DNA of 64,000 nt from Candidatus Marispirochaeta associata (GCA_001749745.1 JWTM01000396.1:124001-188000); one strand, 5' to 3'; shown: positions 8,548-17,040, counted from the first letter of the stretch. The notes: generated by a model from the letters alone, not told the origin. Translations and numbers: made by a program.

Positions 8548-10488
8548 ATGGCGGTAATGTATCCGGAGGTCCTGGACCGCGAACACACCGAGTCCAGCGC
8601 AGAGATCTATATGTTCGAGCAGTTCCGGGAACAGTTGGACGATTCGTTTCACATCTTCCACAATGTCACCTGGACCGGGAACCGCAACCTGCGGGGCGAG
8701 TGCGACTTTGTCATCTTTAAACGGGATCGGGGTTTCATTACCCTGGAGGTCAAAGGCGGAAGAATCGAGAATATCGACAACGCCTGGTTTTCGATCAACC
8801 GGCACGGGCAACGAATAAGAATCAAGGATCCGATTCGTCAGGCCCGTTATGCCCAATACGCCTTCCGCGACCTCTACCGCAACCATTATCGGACCCATTT
8901 CTCGGGAATCTTCTCCTGGGGCGTCTGCTTCCCCGAGGCGGTGGCCGCTGAGACCTTCGGTCACCGGGATCTAAATGAGTACAACGTTCTGCATGCCGGC
9001 AACATCGACCGGATCTACGACTGGATACAAAGTCTATTCGAATATACCCGGCCGGATGATCACCGCCGCATAGAACAGGAGGAGAGCGATCAGTTTCTCT
9101 CCCTCTTCAAGGGTAACCTGGTTCTCCCCAGGTCGCTCCTGTTCGCGATGCGTCGGCAGCAGCAGGAGCTGGAATCGATTAGTCAGTTTCAGGATTACCT
9201 CCTTAATCTCTTCGACGATAAACGACGGGTCGGATTTCAAGGAGCGGCCGGTACCGGTAAGACCTGGCTGGCGATAAAGAAGACCATGCGGCTCTGCGAG
9301 GAGGGAAAGCATGTGCTCTTCCTCTGTTTCTCTTCCAACCTGCGTCACGAGCTGATGCGCAAGCTGGGCGGCCTGGCCCGGGTTACCGTGGAGACCTTTC
9401 ATACCTTCGCACTCAAGGTACTGGCCGACTTCCTGGAGGCGATCGTCGAGGAGAGCGGTTCCCGGGAAGAATTCGTAAGCCTGATGCAGCGTCTCTACCG
9501 GGCGGCGGATGATGCGGACTTCTTCGATACCCGCTCCGGTTACCAAGAGTATCTGCGCTGGATCTCCAAGGTGCCCTGTTATATCAATCTACGCTCGATC
9601 TTTAACGAGTCCCCGGTTATCGAGGACGAGACCTTCGTGAGCGTCCTGGATACCCTGCTTCCGGGATCCGCCTGCGGGGATGATCGGGATTTCTACTCGG
9701 ACCGTTTACCTTCGGCCCTGGAGATCATCTTCAACGAGTACACCTTGAAGGATCAGTTCGATGCAATCGTGATCGACGAAGCCCAGGATTTTGAGGATAA
9801 ATGGTGCGACTGTATCAACTTCTTCTTTCGTAACCGAGAAGATCGTCTGATCTATATCTTCTACGACGACAATCAGTCGATTTTTCAGCCCGACAGCAGG
9901 CTGCCGGTGGTGAGCCTCCTGGCTGCCAAGGAGCTGGGGGATTACATCTTCCGCCTCAAGAACAACCTCCGGAACACCCCCAGCATTCACGCTTTTGCGG
10001 TGCAGAAGACCGGCCTGGGAGCGACGGCGGTTCCCATGGAGATGAGCGGTATCGAGCCGGTAGAACGGGACTTCGCCGACCGGGAGAGCGCCCTCGCCTT
10101 TGTAGAGGAGACCGTCTCTTCCCTGGTGGCCGAGCATCAGCTCAATCGCAGTATGGTGACCATCCTCTCCAATCTGAGCTATAACCGCTCCCTGTTAGCG
10201 GAGACCGAGATGGTGGCCGACTACCGGCTTGAACCGGAGATCCTGACCCACTCCAAAGGCATTCGTTTCCGAACGATAAGCCAGTTCAAGGGGCTTGAAT
10301 CGGAGGTAGTGATCCTGCTCCTCGATTACAGTCTGGAGGCGGACAAAAAGCACCACTCCATCAGCGACGAGCTGATCTACGTCGGCTGCACCCGGGCCAA
10401 ATACATCCTCTACGTGGTCAACATCGGCCGCGAAATCGACCGAGAAACCGAGAATGAGACGACCGAAATAGAGCCGAGCGGAGTCTGA
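8548..10488 (+). CDS. NERD-domain UvrD/Rep-like helicase (superfamily 1)
   Basis: The N-terminal NERD nuclease-related domain (residues about 18-140) holds GECDFVIF with Asp53 and TLEVKGG with Glu67 and Lys69, the D...ExK pattern of the PD-(D/E)XK fold. An SF1 helicase core follows: Walker A GAAGTGKT (232-239), Walker B IDEAQD (409-414), motif V-like SQFKGLESEVVILL and motif VI YVGCTRAK near residue 615. All key residues are present, so it should bind and hydrolyse ATP and may be nucleolytic. NERD-helicases are found in DNA repair and mobile or defence settings; the role here is unknown. AAGGAAGAG at 8537-8545 sets the start. The gene lies 9 bases after the MscS gene. Its last codons and stop lie inside a 35-bp direct repeat. 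Confidence 0.92.
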   Translation: MAVMYPEVLDREHTESSAEIYMFEQFREQLDDSFHIFHNVTWTGNRNLRGECDFVIFKRDRGFITLEVKGGRIENIDNAWFSINRHGQRIRIKDPIRQARYAQYAFRDLYRNHYRTHFSGIFSWGVCFPEAVAAETFGHRDLNEYNVLHAGNIDRIYDWIQSLFEYTRPDDHRRIEQEESDQFLSLFKGNLVLPRSLLFAMRRQQQELESISQFQDYLLNLFDDKRRVGFQGAAGTGKTWLAIKKTMRLCEEGKHVLFLCFSSNLRHELMRKLGGLARVTVETFHTFALKVLADFLEAIVEESGSREEFVSLMQRLYRAADDADFFDTRSGYQEYLRWISKVPCYINLRSIFNESPVIEDETFVSVLDTLLPGSACGDDRDFYSDRLPSALEIIFNEYTLKDQFDAIVIDEAQDFEDKWCDCINFFFRNREDRLIYIFYDDNQSIFQPDSRLPVVSLLAAKELGDYIFRLKNNLRNTPSIHAFAVQKTGLGATAVPMEMSGIEPVERDFADRESALAFVEETVSSLVAEHQLNRSMVTILSNLSYNRSLLAETEMVADYRLEPEILTHSKGIRFRTISQFKGLESEVVILLLDYSLEADKKHHSISDELIYVGCTRAKYILYVVNIGREIDRETENETTEIEPSGV

Positions 10489-10536
10489 GGCGCCCGACCG
10501 AAGACGACCGAAATAGAGCCGAGCGGAGTCTGAGGC
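10457..10536. repeat. Direct repeat, two exact 35-bp copies spaced 45 bp
   Basis: Positions 10457-10491 and 10502-10536 are identical (core CCGAAATAGAGCCGAGCGGA). The first copy encodes the last codons and TGA stop (10486-10488) of the NERD-helicase; the second is intergenic. Confidence 0.9.
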
Positions 10537-10576
10537 CGAAGGCAGAATTCGATCGAAAAATAGCGATAAGTTTTTC

Positions 10577-10605
10577 TTGCGGACCCGTATTTTCCGTGTT
10601 AGGAT
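10577..10605 (+). promoter_or_regulatory. Possible promoter for a short RNA
   Basis: TTGCGG (10577-10582), a 17-base spacer and TAGGAT (10600-10605) lie upstream of two hairpins with no open reading frame between. The boxes are moderate matches only. Confidence 0.3.
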
Positions 10606-10626
10606 TTCTTTAACAAAAAGGGGGAG

Positions 10627-10660
10627 CTCTACGACAGGGAAACCGGTTGTGGAGTTTTTT
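10627..10660 (+). terminator. Rho-independent terminator 1 after the helicase operon
   Basis: A 9-bp stem with two G-T wobbles is followed directly by TTTTTT (10655-10660). Confidence 0.65.
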
Positions 10661-10671
10661 GTGCAAACTGA

Positions 10672-10699
10672 GACGGTCCGTTGCGGGCCGTCTTTTTTT
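10672..10699 (+). terminator. Rho-independent terminator 2
   Basis: A 9-bp GC-rich stem with a TTG loop is followed by TTTTTTT (10693-10699). The T tract exists only on the plus strand, so it does not serve radC. Confidence 0.85.
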
Positions 10700-10707
10700 A
10701 TCTTCCG

Positions 10708-11400
10708 CTACTCCTTCTCCTCGTCGATCATCCCCTCGCCCAAAAAGCTGTAGTAACGGTTCCCCGAGAAGATCAAGTGGTCCAGCAAGGGAATCCCGAG
10801 CAGGGTTCCGGCTCTGATCAAACGCAGGGTGATGTCGTGGTCCTCTTCCGACGGGTCCAAGTGCCCCGAAGGGTGGTTGTGGGCGCAGAGAAGGGCCGCC
10901 GCCGAGTGCTGCAGGGCGGGCCGGAAAACCTCCCGGGGATGGACCAGGGTGCGATTGACCAAGCCGATGGAGACCACATAGATGCCTATCACCTCATGGG
11001 CGCCGTTGACCGGGATGCTCAGGAAATGTTCCTGCTCCCGGTCCGCATAGTGGCGGATCAGCGGCAGAAGCTCCTCCGGGGTACGGACCGCATTTGGGGC
11101 CGGACGCATGCGCCGCCGGCAGAACTCCCAGGCGGCCACGACCTGTGCCGCTTTGGCACTCCCTAATCCGGGGAGCGTAAGGAGCTGGGCATAGTCCGGA
11201 CGGGTGTTGGAGCGGTCGAAGTAGGTTAGAAGCTTCTGCGCGATGGCGTCCACCGGAATCCCCCGGCTGCCGGAACCGAGGAGGGCCTTTAGGAGTTCGG
11301 CATCGGCCTCCCGCTCGGGGCCATACTGGGCGATCCGCTCCCGGGGACCGTCGGCGGTGGATAATTTCTTTAAGTGATACTCTTCACGTACGCTTTCCAT
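10708..11400 (-). CDS. radC: RadC family JAB/MPN domain protein
   Basis: The protein is 230 aa, the usual RadC length. An N-terminal helix-hairpin-helix region (LLTLPGLGSAKAAQVVAAWE) precedes a JAB metalloprotease-type domain with the metal motif HNHPSGHLDPSEED (HxH...D) and a conserved upstream Glu region. The family is widespread and often tied to DNA repair or mobile DNA, but its biochemical role is unsettled. It converges on the helicase operon; 48 bases separate its start from the preceding minus-strand frame, and no clear Shine-Dalgarno is seen before the ATG at 11400. Confidence 0.93.
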   Translation of the reverse strand: MESVREEYHLKKLSTADGPRERIAQYGPEREADAELLKALLGSGSRGIPVDAIAQKLLTYFDRSNTRPDYAQLLTLPGLGSAKAAQVVAAWEFCRRRMRPAPNAVRTPEELLPLIRHYADREQEHFLSIPVNGAHEVIGIYVVSIGLVNRTLVHPREVFRPALQHSAAALLCAHNHPSGHLDPSEEDHDITLRLIRAGTLLGIPLLDHLIFSGNRYYSFLGEGMIDEEKE

Positions 11401-11448
11401 ATCAGGGAAAGAGGGGAGAGGGGCTTGCTGCTTTCAGGAGGAGTGAAA

Positions 11449-12453
11449 TTATTTCGCCGGTATCCGACCGGCCAGCCGTTCCTGACGAATGAAGGTCTCG
11501 TAGGCCGTCAGTTGCGCCTCGACATCCTCCGGACGGGGACGGAGGAGCTCCAGCGCGCCGGCGCTTCCAAGACTCAAGGCGGTAAGGATTCCGCTTCCGG
11601 CGCTCAATAATCCGTAGGTCTCCACGGTCTGGCGCTTCTCCTCGGCGTCGTCGGAGAATGCAGCCTCGTTGTACTGCCGGTAGGCGGAATCGCCCAGTAT
11701 CAGGAAGACGGCCGTACTCAGGGCGAAGGTTCCGGCGCTGATTAAGGAGACATTCCGCCACAGGATAAAGGGCTCGGCCTCGATACGGCTCTCCTCCAGC
11801 TCGGCCATCAGGGCAGACTGATCCTTGAGGATCCGTTCCATGCGCATAGCGGCATCGCCCTCCAGCGAAGCGTAGCGGTAGCGGAGTTCGTAGAGGCTGC
11901 GGGGTGCCTCCGGTTCGGGGGTGGGAATCAGCAGGGCAGCGGCGGTCAGGGACGCGGTACCGAGTCCCAGTGAGGCGAGGCGCGCCGCATTCCAGAGATC
12001 CCGTTGGTCCCCGAGGTTCTCCCGATCTTTGGGGTCGGTGCTTTGGTTGTAGTCGTCGCTGGCGGCGGCATAGAAGCCGGTAAAGAGGCCGTAGAGTCCC
12101 AGGCCGAGGAGCCCGCCGGTGGTGCTCAGCCAAAAGCCGCTGTTTCCATTCTCGAGTCCGCTTTCCAGGCTCTCGGCGGCGGAGTAGTCCAGGGAGCTCG
12201 TCGCTTCCTCTCCGCTTCGTTCCCGAACAATCTCCCCGGCAAGGAAGAGCAGATACTCCGCCTCGGCCAGCTCATCCTCACTGCCCGCTGCGGCTATCTC
12301 CGCTTTGAGTTCCTCCAGTCGTTTCAGATCCATCTCCGCGGCCGCTCCGGAGAGGATGCGCTGCATCTCCTCCAGCGCCTGCTCCGGCGGCACTTGGGTA
12401 AAAGCGGGGGATACGAGGGAGATGATCAACACGAATGCGATAAGCCGTCTCAT
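11449..12453 (-). CDS. Exported or membrane protein of unknown function, 334 aa
   Basis: A signal peptide (MRRLIAFVLIISLVSPAFTQ, cleavage after TQ or so) is followed by an acidic helical region, two Gly/Ala-rich hydrophobic segments near residues 108-128 and 143-160, a charged middle segment, and two more hydrophobic segments near 238-255 and 283-300. I do not recognise a domain. The start overlaps the stop of the PEGA gene by 4 bases (ATGA), so the two are translationally coupled, and the protein probably works in the same envelope process. Confidence 0.7.
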   Translation of the reverse strand: MRRLIAFVLIISLVSPAFTQVPPEQALEEMQRILSGAAAEMDLKRLEELKAEIAAAGSEDELAEAEYLLFLAGEIVRERSGEEATSSLDYSAAESLESGLENGNSGFWLSTTGGLLGLGLYGLFTGFYAAASDDYNQSTDPKDRENLGDQRDLWNAARLASLGLGTASLTAAALLIPTPEPEAPRSLYELRYRYASLEGDAAMRMERILKDQSALMAELEESRIEAEPFILWRNVSLISAGTFALSTAVFLILGDSAYRQYNEAAFSDDAEEKRQTVETYGLLSAGSGILTALSLGSAGALELLRPRPEDVEAQLTAYETFIRQERLAGRIPAK

Positions 12454-13508
12454 TCTGCCGCCCCCTGCTCGCGGTAGGCTGCAGCCAGAGCGGCAATCTC
12501 GGACTCGGTGAATGCGGGATCATAGTAGACGATGGAATCGAGTACATTCGCCGCCGCTTCGAACTCGCCGGTAAGGACGTAGTAGTCGGCCAGGGCCTTG
12601 CAGCTCTTGTCGAATACCTCCGCCGCCGGATATCTCTCGAGGATCAGTCTGAACTCCGATGCGGCCAGATCGAGTTTGCCGTCGATCAGATGTAGCCTAC
12701 CCAGGGAGTAGAGCACCTCCGGCAACCGGTAGGAGTCGGGGGGGGCCAGCACGAACTCGGCATAGAGGGCTGCGGCCTGGGTTGTGGCGCCGGCGCTGAG
12801 AATCTCCTCGGCCTCGGCCAGTAGTCTCTCCGCCGCCGCGTCGCCTTCCCCTTGAACCGGTCGTATCCGCGCACTCTCGAGGTACTCCCGGCGGTCGATC
12901 CGCAGGCGGATATCGGCAATACCCAAGGCGGCGCCCAGGGTAGCCAGGCCCACCGACACGGGCGAGACGGTCAGGCTCTCATCCTGATCCATGAAGAAAT
13001 CTTCGCCCATTAACAGGCCTCCTAATGTGAAAACCGACGGAGCCAGGATGTCGAGAGCCTGAATCAGGCCGTTTTGAGGATAGACGGGGGTGATAGCGAG
13101 GGTTTCATCGTTATACTCGAGGCTGTAACTTCCCGGATCGACGAGGATAGCCGACTCCCCGCCCGGTACGGGAACCCCGTTGAGGCTGACCGAGTCGGCC
13201 TCCGGATCAAGGGCGATTCCGTCCCGGTTGAGACGATAGTTGACCGCCGCCGGTTGGCCGCCCTCAAACTCCAATTCCGCTCGGGTTGAGAGGTAATCCT
13301 CTTTGATGAGGTCTATACGGTAGTTGCCGGGCTTGAGATCGCGCAACAGCACCGGGGTGGTCCCTTCCACGGCTGTGCCGTTAACGAAAACTGCGGCTCC
13401 CAGCGGCCGGCTGGAGATAAAGAGTGCGTCGGCCTCTTGGGCGACCAGGGCCTGGGCGCCGAACGCGAGAATGAGCAACAGCAGTGTCAGACTGATAGAT
13501 ACCCGCAT
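12450..13508 (-). CDS. PEGA-domain and TPR-like exported protein
   Basis: The signal peptide (residues 1-23, ending ALVAQ) is followed by a PEGA domain at about 28-95 (ISSRPLGAAVFVNGTAVEGT, then LKPGNYRIDLIKEDYLS), a beta fold common in surface and periplasmic proteins. A weaker second PEGA-like unit lies near 98-125. The C-terminal half has TPR-type helices (AAALYAEF..., YSLGRLHLIDGKLDLAASEF, ALADYYVLTGEFEAAANVLD). It is probably a periplasmic assembly or scaffold protein; the partner is unknown. The ATG at 13508 lies 7 bases after an extended -10 box, so its mRNA is probably leaderless. Confidence 0.8.
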   Translation of the reverse strand: MRVSISLTLLLLILAFGAQALVAQEADALFISSRPLGAAVFVNGTAVEGTTPVLLRDLKPGNYRIDLIKEDYLSTRAELEFEGGQPAAVNYRLNRDGIALDPEADSVSLNGVPVPGGESAILVDPGSYSLEYNDETLAITPVYPQNGLIQALDILAPSVFTLGGLLMGEDFFMDQDESLTVSPVSVGLATLGAALGIADIRLRIDRREYLESARIRPVQGEGDAAAERLLAEAEEILSAGATTQAAALYAEFVLAPPDSYRLPEVLYSLGRLHLIDGKLDLAASEFRLILERYPAAEVFDKSCKALADYYVLTGEFEAAANVLDSIVYYDPAFTESEIAALAAAYREQGAAE

Positions 13509-13515
13509 GGCGATG

Positions 13516-13524
13516 AGTATAGCA
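13516..13524 (-). promoter_or_regulatory. Extended -10 promoter of the PEGA gene, leaderless layout
   Basis: The minus strand reads TGCTATACT, followed by 7 bases and the ATG. No Shine-Dalgarno is present. Confidence 0.5.
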
Positions 13525-13541
13525 TGGAAATGACTAAAGAA

Positions 13542-14417
13542 TCACTGCCCGAGATACGCTTTAGCCGTGGGGGAGAGCTCGGAATCGGCGGCGGCTAACT
13601 CCCTCAAGAGGGCCTCGCCGCGGCGTTTCTCGGATCCTCCCAAATCGTAGAGAGCGATCCCGAGGATCAGTTTCTCCTCCCCGGAGAGGGCGACCGTCTC
13701 TTCTTCGGCCTCGAGAATCTTAGCAGCCTCGGCGTTGGCGCCGGCGCCGAGAAGGAGCTGGGCATGATGCAGACGATATTCAGGATACCACTCCAGATAA
13801 GGGTCGGCGGAGACCTGGTTAATCAGGCTTAAGGCTTCTCCCCGTCGCCCCTGTAGGGCGCGCGTGTAGGAGAGAAGGAAGCGCAGTTCCATCTCCGCCT
13901 CGTATTCGCCGTAGAGGGAGGCCGTATCTATGCCCTCCTCGAAACTGTCGGCCGCAAGGGGCAGAGACTTGTTTTTCAGATAATCTCGGCCGGCGGTAAT
14001 ATAGACGTCGCTTTCGCCGTCCATCCAGGTCAGTTCATCCGCATCCGAGGCTGCGCCCCGAACGCCCATCACCGTACTCTGATCGCCGGCGGGGGTACCG
14101 CTGACCATGCGCTGGAGTTTTGTCTGTAATAGATTGGCTATAGAGAATCCGGAACGCTTTTCTCGGGTTTCCGTCAATCCAGATATTGAATAACGCCCCG
14201 GCCCGACCAGAGTCAGGCTTTCGGCGCTGCCCTGGAGTTCCAGTACGCTGCCGTCGGTCAGGACCACCACATCGCTCTCGGTCAGGATATCGCCGGTTTG
14301 GACCAGGGTGTCATCCGCTAAGGCTGCATCTCCGGCGAGGTAGATCACCGAGAAGTCTTCAGCCCAACAGAACGCAGTCAGGATAAACAGGAAAATCGGG
14401 ATATATCGTATCTTCAT
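13542..14417 (-). CDS. Exported protein with FecR-like segment and TPR-like helices
   Basis: The ATG at 14417 is preceded by GAGGTG at good spacing and opens a signal peptide (MKIRYIPIFLFILTAFCWA); the longer frame to 14474 lacks support. Residues about 20-140 form a FecR-type beta region: VQTGDILTESDVVVLTDGS, then a VMGVRGA motif that parallels the VMGVRGTEFEV core of the FecR protein at 29008. The C-terminal half is helical and TPR-like (ALQGRRGEALSLINQVSADP and following). A periplasmic sensor or assembly role is possible but not shown. It has its own promoter between ilvN and itself. Confidence 0.75.
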   Translation of the reverse strand: MKIRYIPIFLFILTAFCWAEDFSVIYLAGDAALADDTLVQTGDILTESDVVVLTDGSVLELQGSAESLTLVGPGRYSISGLTETREKRSGFSIANLLQTKLQRMVSGTPAGDQSTVMGVRGAASDADELTWMDGESDVYITAGRDYLKNKSLPLAADSFEEGIDTASLYGEYEAEMELRFLLSYTRALQGRRGEALSLINQVSADPYLEWYPEYRLHHAQLLLGAGANAEAAKILEAEEETVALSGEEKLILGIALYDLGGSEKRRGEALLRELAAADSELSPTAKAYLGQ

Positions 14418-14445
14418 GGCGCACCTCGCTTTATTCTCTCTCCCT

Positions 14446-14474
14446 AATTTATCCCTTCTGGAGTGCGCTATCAA
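14446..14474 (-). promoter_or_regulatory. Promoter of the FecR/TPR gene at 14417
   Basis: The minus strand has TTGATA (14474-14469), 17 bases and TAAATT (14451-14446). The predicted leader of about 22 nt contains GAGGTG. GCGCAC/GTGCGC arms flank the leader and may form an operator or hairpin. Confidence 0.5.
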
Positions 14475-14481
14475 GTTTGCC

Positions 14482-15006
14482 CTAGGTAATTCGTTCGCCC
14501 TTGGCCATTAGGATCTTGCCGGAACGGACCATTTCGATTACCCCGTAGTGGCTGCAGATGTTGTGTACCGTATCGAGCTTGTCCGAGTCGCCGGAGACCT
14601 CGAAGGTAATGGTCGTCTCGCTCAAGTCGACAATATCTCCGTCGAAGGCCGAAGCTACCTGGAGAATCTCGGTCCGTTGTTCCGGCGGACACGCCAGTTT
14701 GATCAGCAGGAGCTCTTTCTGGATCACATCCTGGGCGGTATTGTCGGTGGCGTGCACCACATCAACCAGCTTGTTAAGCTGCTTCAGGATCTGATCCAGG
14801 GTCTTTGCATCCCCCGAGGCGACGATGTTCATCTGTGAGAACTTCGGATCATGCGCGCCGGAAACGACGAGACTGTCGATATTGTATCCCCGTCGGGCGA
14901 ATACCAGGGCGGTGCGGATCAACACCCCCGGTTTGTTGGCTACGTAGAGACTGATGGTATGCTGCCGATAATCCTGCTCGATCTTCTGTTTGACGACGCT
15001 ACTCAT
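14482..15006 (-). CDS. ilvN: Acetolactate synthase regulatory (small) subunit
   Basis: IlvN/IlvH activates the catalytic subunit and gives it feedback inhibition by valine. An ACT domain fills residues about 14-90 (TISLYVANKPGVLIRTALVF, then RRGYNIDSLVV), with a second C-terminal ACT-like half to residue 174. The length of 174 aa fits the long IlvH-type subunit. The start codon shares one base with the ilvB stop (TAATG), indicating translational coupling and equal subunit production. Confidence 0.96.
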   Translation of the reverse strand: MSSVVKQKIEQDYRQHTISLYVANKPGVLIRTALVFARRGYNIDSLVVSGAHDPKFSQMNIVASGDAKTLDQILKQLNKLVDVVHATDNTAQDVIQKELLLIKLACPPEQRTEILQVASAFDGDIVDLSETTITFEVSGDSDKLDTVHNICSHYGVIEMVRSGKILMAKGERIT

Positions 15007-16724
15007 TAGGTTCCTCCAGTCGGTTTGGCTAATTTACCGCTCTTCGGCGCTTCTAAAAGCATCTCGCTGTAGGGAGCGCCCGAGGGGATCATCGGGAAGA
15101 CATTATCTTCCTTCTCTACCTCTACGTCGATCAGACATGGCCCCTCATTGTACTCCAGGGCGCTCTTGAGTACTCGACGCACATCGGCCGAACGCTTGAT
15201 ACGGAAGGCCTTACAGCCGTAACTCTCGGCGAGTTTTACAAAGTTGGGATTCCCGACCATATCGACTCCGGAGAGACGATTGTCGTAGAACATATTCTGC
15301 CACTGACGCACCATCCCCAGGTAACGATTGTTGATCAGGAGGATTTTTATGGGGAGCTTGTTGATAACCGCCGTTGAGAGCTCGCAGAGGGTCATCTGGA
15401 ATCCCCCGTCCCCGACCACCGCAATCACCTGCTTGCCGGGCTGCCCCATGGCGGCACCGATGGCGGCGGGAAATCCGAACCCCATGGTCCCAGCTCCGCC
15501 GGAGGAGATCCACTGATAGCGGTGTTTAGTCAGGTAATACTGAGCCGCCCACATCTGGTGCTGCCCCACATCGGTGGCGACGATCGCTTCGCCTTCGCTC
15601 AGCTTGTAGATCTCGTCGATTACATGCTCAGCCCGGAGTTTGCCCTCTTTGCGGTATTTAAGGGGGAAATTCTTCCGCCAGCGCTTTATCTCCTGCAGCC
15701 AGCTCTCGGTATCTCCCTTCTCGGCTACCGCCGCAACCGCCTCAACTACCGTTCTTGCATCCCCGATTATGGCGCAGTCGACCTGGACGCTCTTGTCGAT
15801 CTCGGAAGGATCGATATCGACATGAATTTTAACCGCATTCTCGCAGAAGACCTCGAGCTTGCCGGTGATGCGGTCGTCCCATCGGGAGCCGATGGACATG
15901 ATAAGATCGCAGTGTTCCACCGCTTTATTGGCGTAGGCGGTACCGTGCATGCCGAGCATCCCCAGGTTGAGGGGATGATCCTCGGGTACGCACCCCTTGC
16001 CGAGCAGGGTGTTGACCACCGGGATCTGGAGCTTCTCGGCCAAGTAGGTAAGGGCCTTGCCCGCGCCGGAGATCATGGCTCCATGGCCGACGAGCAGCAC
16101 CGGTTTCGATGCATTCCGCAGTAGTTCGGCGGCCTCTTCGATCCTCTCCGATTCTCCCTCGCTGGGAACCTCGTAGCCGGGTAGATGAAACTCCTCATGA
16201 TAGGTGGGGTCGATCATCGAACTGGAAATATCCTTCGGAAGGTCGATCAGGACCGGGCCCGGACGGCCGGTAACCGCAAGGTGAAAGGCCTCCTTGACGA
16301 TGCGGGGAATATCCTGAGCATCCTTGATCAAGTAGGAGTGTTTTACCACCGGGTAAGAGATACCGGAAACGTCGGCCTCTTGAAATGCGTCCAGTCCAAG
16401 ATTTCCGGTGAGTTGCTGTCCACAGATTACCACCATGGGGATCGAATCCATATGGGCGGTCATGATGCCGGTGATGGTATTCGTCGCTCCCGGCCCTGAG
16501 GTTACCAGAACCACCCCCGGCTTGCCCGTGGCTCGAGCGAACCCGTCCGCCATATGGGTTGCTCCCTGCTCGTGACGGGTAAGAATGAGCTGAATCGGTG
16601 AATCGACCAGCGCATCAAACACGGGAATTGCGTTTCCACCAGGATAGCCGAATATATACTCGACTCCCTGCTGTTGAATGATATCGACCAGCACTTCTGC
16701 GCCGGTTCGGAGGTTTTTAGTCAT
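15006..16724 (-). CDS. ilvB: Acetolactate synthase catalytic (large) subunit
   Basis: This thiamine-diphosphate enzyme condenses two pyruvates, or pyruvate and 2-oxobutyrate, in the first shared step of valine, leucine and isoleucine synthesis. [17 protein letters not shown] and the catalytic Glu in [12 protein letters not shown] lie in the N-terminal domain; [14 protein letters not shown]...NNRYLGM is the ThDP/Mg site. The length of 572 aa is standard. GGGAGG lies at correct distance from the ATG at 16724. It forms an operon with ilvN and has a strong promoter in the AT-rich spacer upstream. Confidence 0.97.
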   Translation of the reverse strand: MTKNLRTGAEVLVDIIQQQGVEYIFGYPGGNAIPVFDALVDSPIQLILTRHEQGATHMADGFARATGKPGVVLVTSGPGATNTITGIMTAHMDSIPMVVICGQQLTGNLGLDAFQEADVSGISYPVVKHSYLIKDAQDIPRIVKEAFHLAVTGRPGPVLIDLPKDISSSMIDPTYHEEFHLPGYEVPSEGESERIEEAAELLRNASKPVLLVGHGAMISGAGKALTYLAEKLQIPVVNTLLGKGCVPEDHPLNLGMLGMHGTAYANKAVEHCDLIMSIGSRWDDRITGKLEVFCENAVKIHVDIDPSEIDKSVQVDCAIIGDARTVVEAVAAVAEKGDTESWLQEIKRWRKNFPLKYRKEGKLRAEHVIDEIYKLSEGEAIVATDVGQHQMWAAQYYLTKHRYQWISSGGAGTMGFGFPAAIGAAMGQPGKQVIAVVGDGGFQMTLCELSTAVINKLPIKILLINNRYLGMVRQWQNMFYDNRLSGVDMVGNPNFVKLAESYGCKAFRIKRSADVRRVLKSALEYNEGPCLIDVEVEKEDNVFPMIPSGAPYSEMLLEAPKSGKLAKPTGGT

Positions 16725-16777
16725 CGTATCCTCCCTTTTAGGGTGACATTACCAAAAAATTGATAATGCTTTCTGTG

Positions 16778-16806
16778 ACTATAGGTCTATGTTGATCTTA
16801 GGTCAA
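16778..16806 (-). promoter_or_regulatory. Promoter of the ilvBN operon
   Basis: The minus strand has TTGACC (16806-16801), a 17-base spacer and TATAGT (16783-16778), five of six matches in each box. Confidence 0.7.
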
Positions 16807-17005
16807 TATAAAAGCACGAAAAAATCGGTAAATATGGAGAATTAGTAGAAAATACTGTCAAAATTTACTTTAAAAATGTAAAGCTGCGGCATTTTGCATT
16901 GTATCGAGCTAAAAAATGTATATAAAAATAGGTTAAATATAATTTAGGGGCAGCTTATCTTTCGAAATCAACAGTCTATACCTCAATAGTGCTCGATCCT
17001 CTCAG

Positions 17006-17034
17006 TTGACAGAGTCGGGGAGTCAACGTAGAGT
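17006..17034 (+). promoter_or_regulatory. Promoter of ptsN-like gene, leaderless, with inverted repeat
   Basis: TTGACA (17006-17011), 17 bases and TAGAGT (17029-17034) are followed by 6 bases and the ATG at 17041. GTTGAC (17005-17010) and GTCAAC (17022-17027) form a perfect 6-bp inverted repeat over the -35 and spacer, a possible operator. Confidence 0.5.
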
Positions 17035-17040
17035 GCAAAT

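Larger units (their letters stand above)
10612..10699 (+). ncRNA. Candidate small RNA (about 55 or 88 nt) or tandem terminator
   Basis: Hairpin 1 pairs CTCTACGAC (10627-10635) with GTTGTGGAG (10646-10654). Its loop can form an inner GG-GAAA-CC stem capped by a GNRA tetraloop, and six Ts follow. Hairpin 2 pairs GACGGTCCG (10672-10680) with CGGGCCGTC (10684-10692) over a 3-base loop, followed by seven Ts. A promoter-like sequence precedes them. No coding frame is credible. It may be an independent sRNA with two alternative ends, or only a double terminator for the helicase operon. It does not match tmRNA, 6S, SRP or RNase P as I know them. Confidence 0.35.
16725..17040. other. AT-rich 316-bp intergenic region between ilvB and ptsN
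   Basis: This is the only gene-free stretch over 300 bases. It is much more AT-rich than its surroundings. It holds the divergent promoters of ilvB (16778-16806) and ptsN (17006-17034), several small A/T inverted repeats (for example AAAATG ... CATTTT near 16878-16900), and no credible open frame. The ilvB leader of about 47 nt can form a CATTATC/GGTAATG hairpin but is too short for a T-box. Confidence 0.7.

Noticed and set aside
10612..10670. Cobalamin-riboswitch-like strings (CAGGGAAACCGGTTG and GCAAACTGAGAC)
   Set aside because: The conserved B12-box core (CCCGCNACTG and the GCCACTG box) is missing and no gene lies downstream on that strand.
10681..11166. Plus-strand open frame of 161 codons opposite radC
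   Set aside because: It starts inside the terminator stem and is the antisense of radC.
16725..16771. T-box or leader-peptide attenuator in front of ilvB
   Set aside because: The leader from the strong promoter is only about 47 nt, has no T-box sequence and no Leu/Val/Ile-rich peptide.
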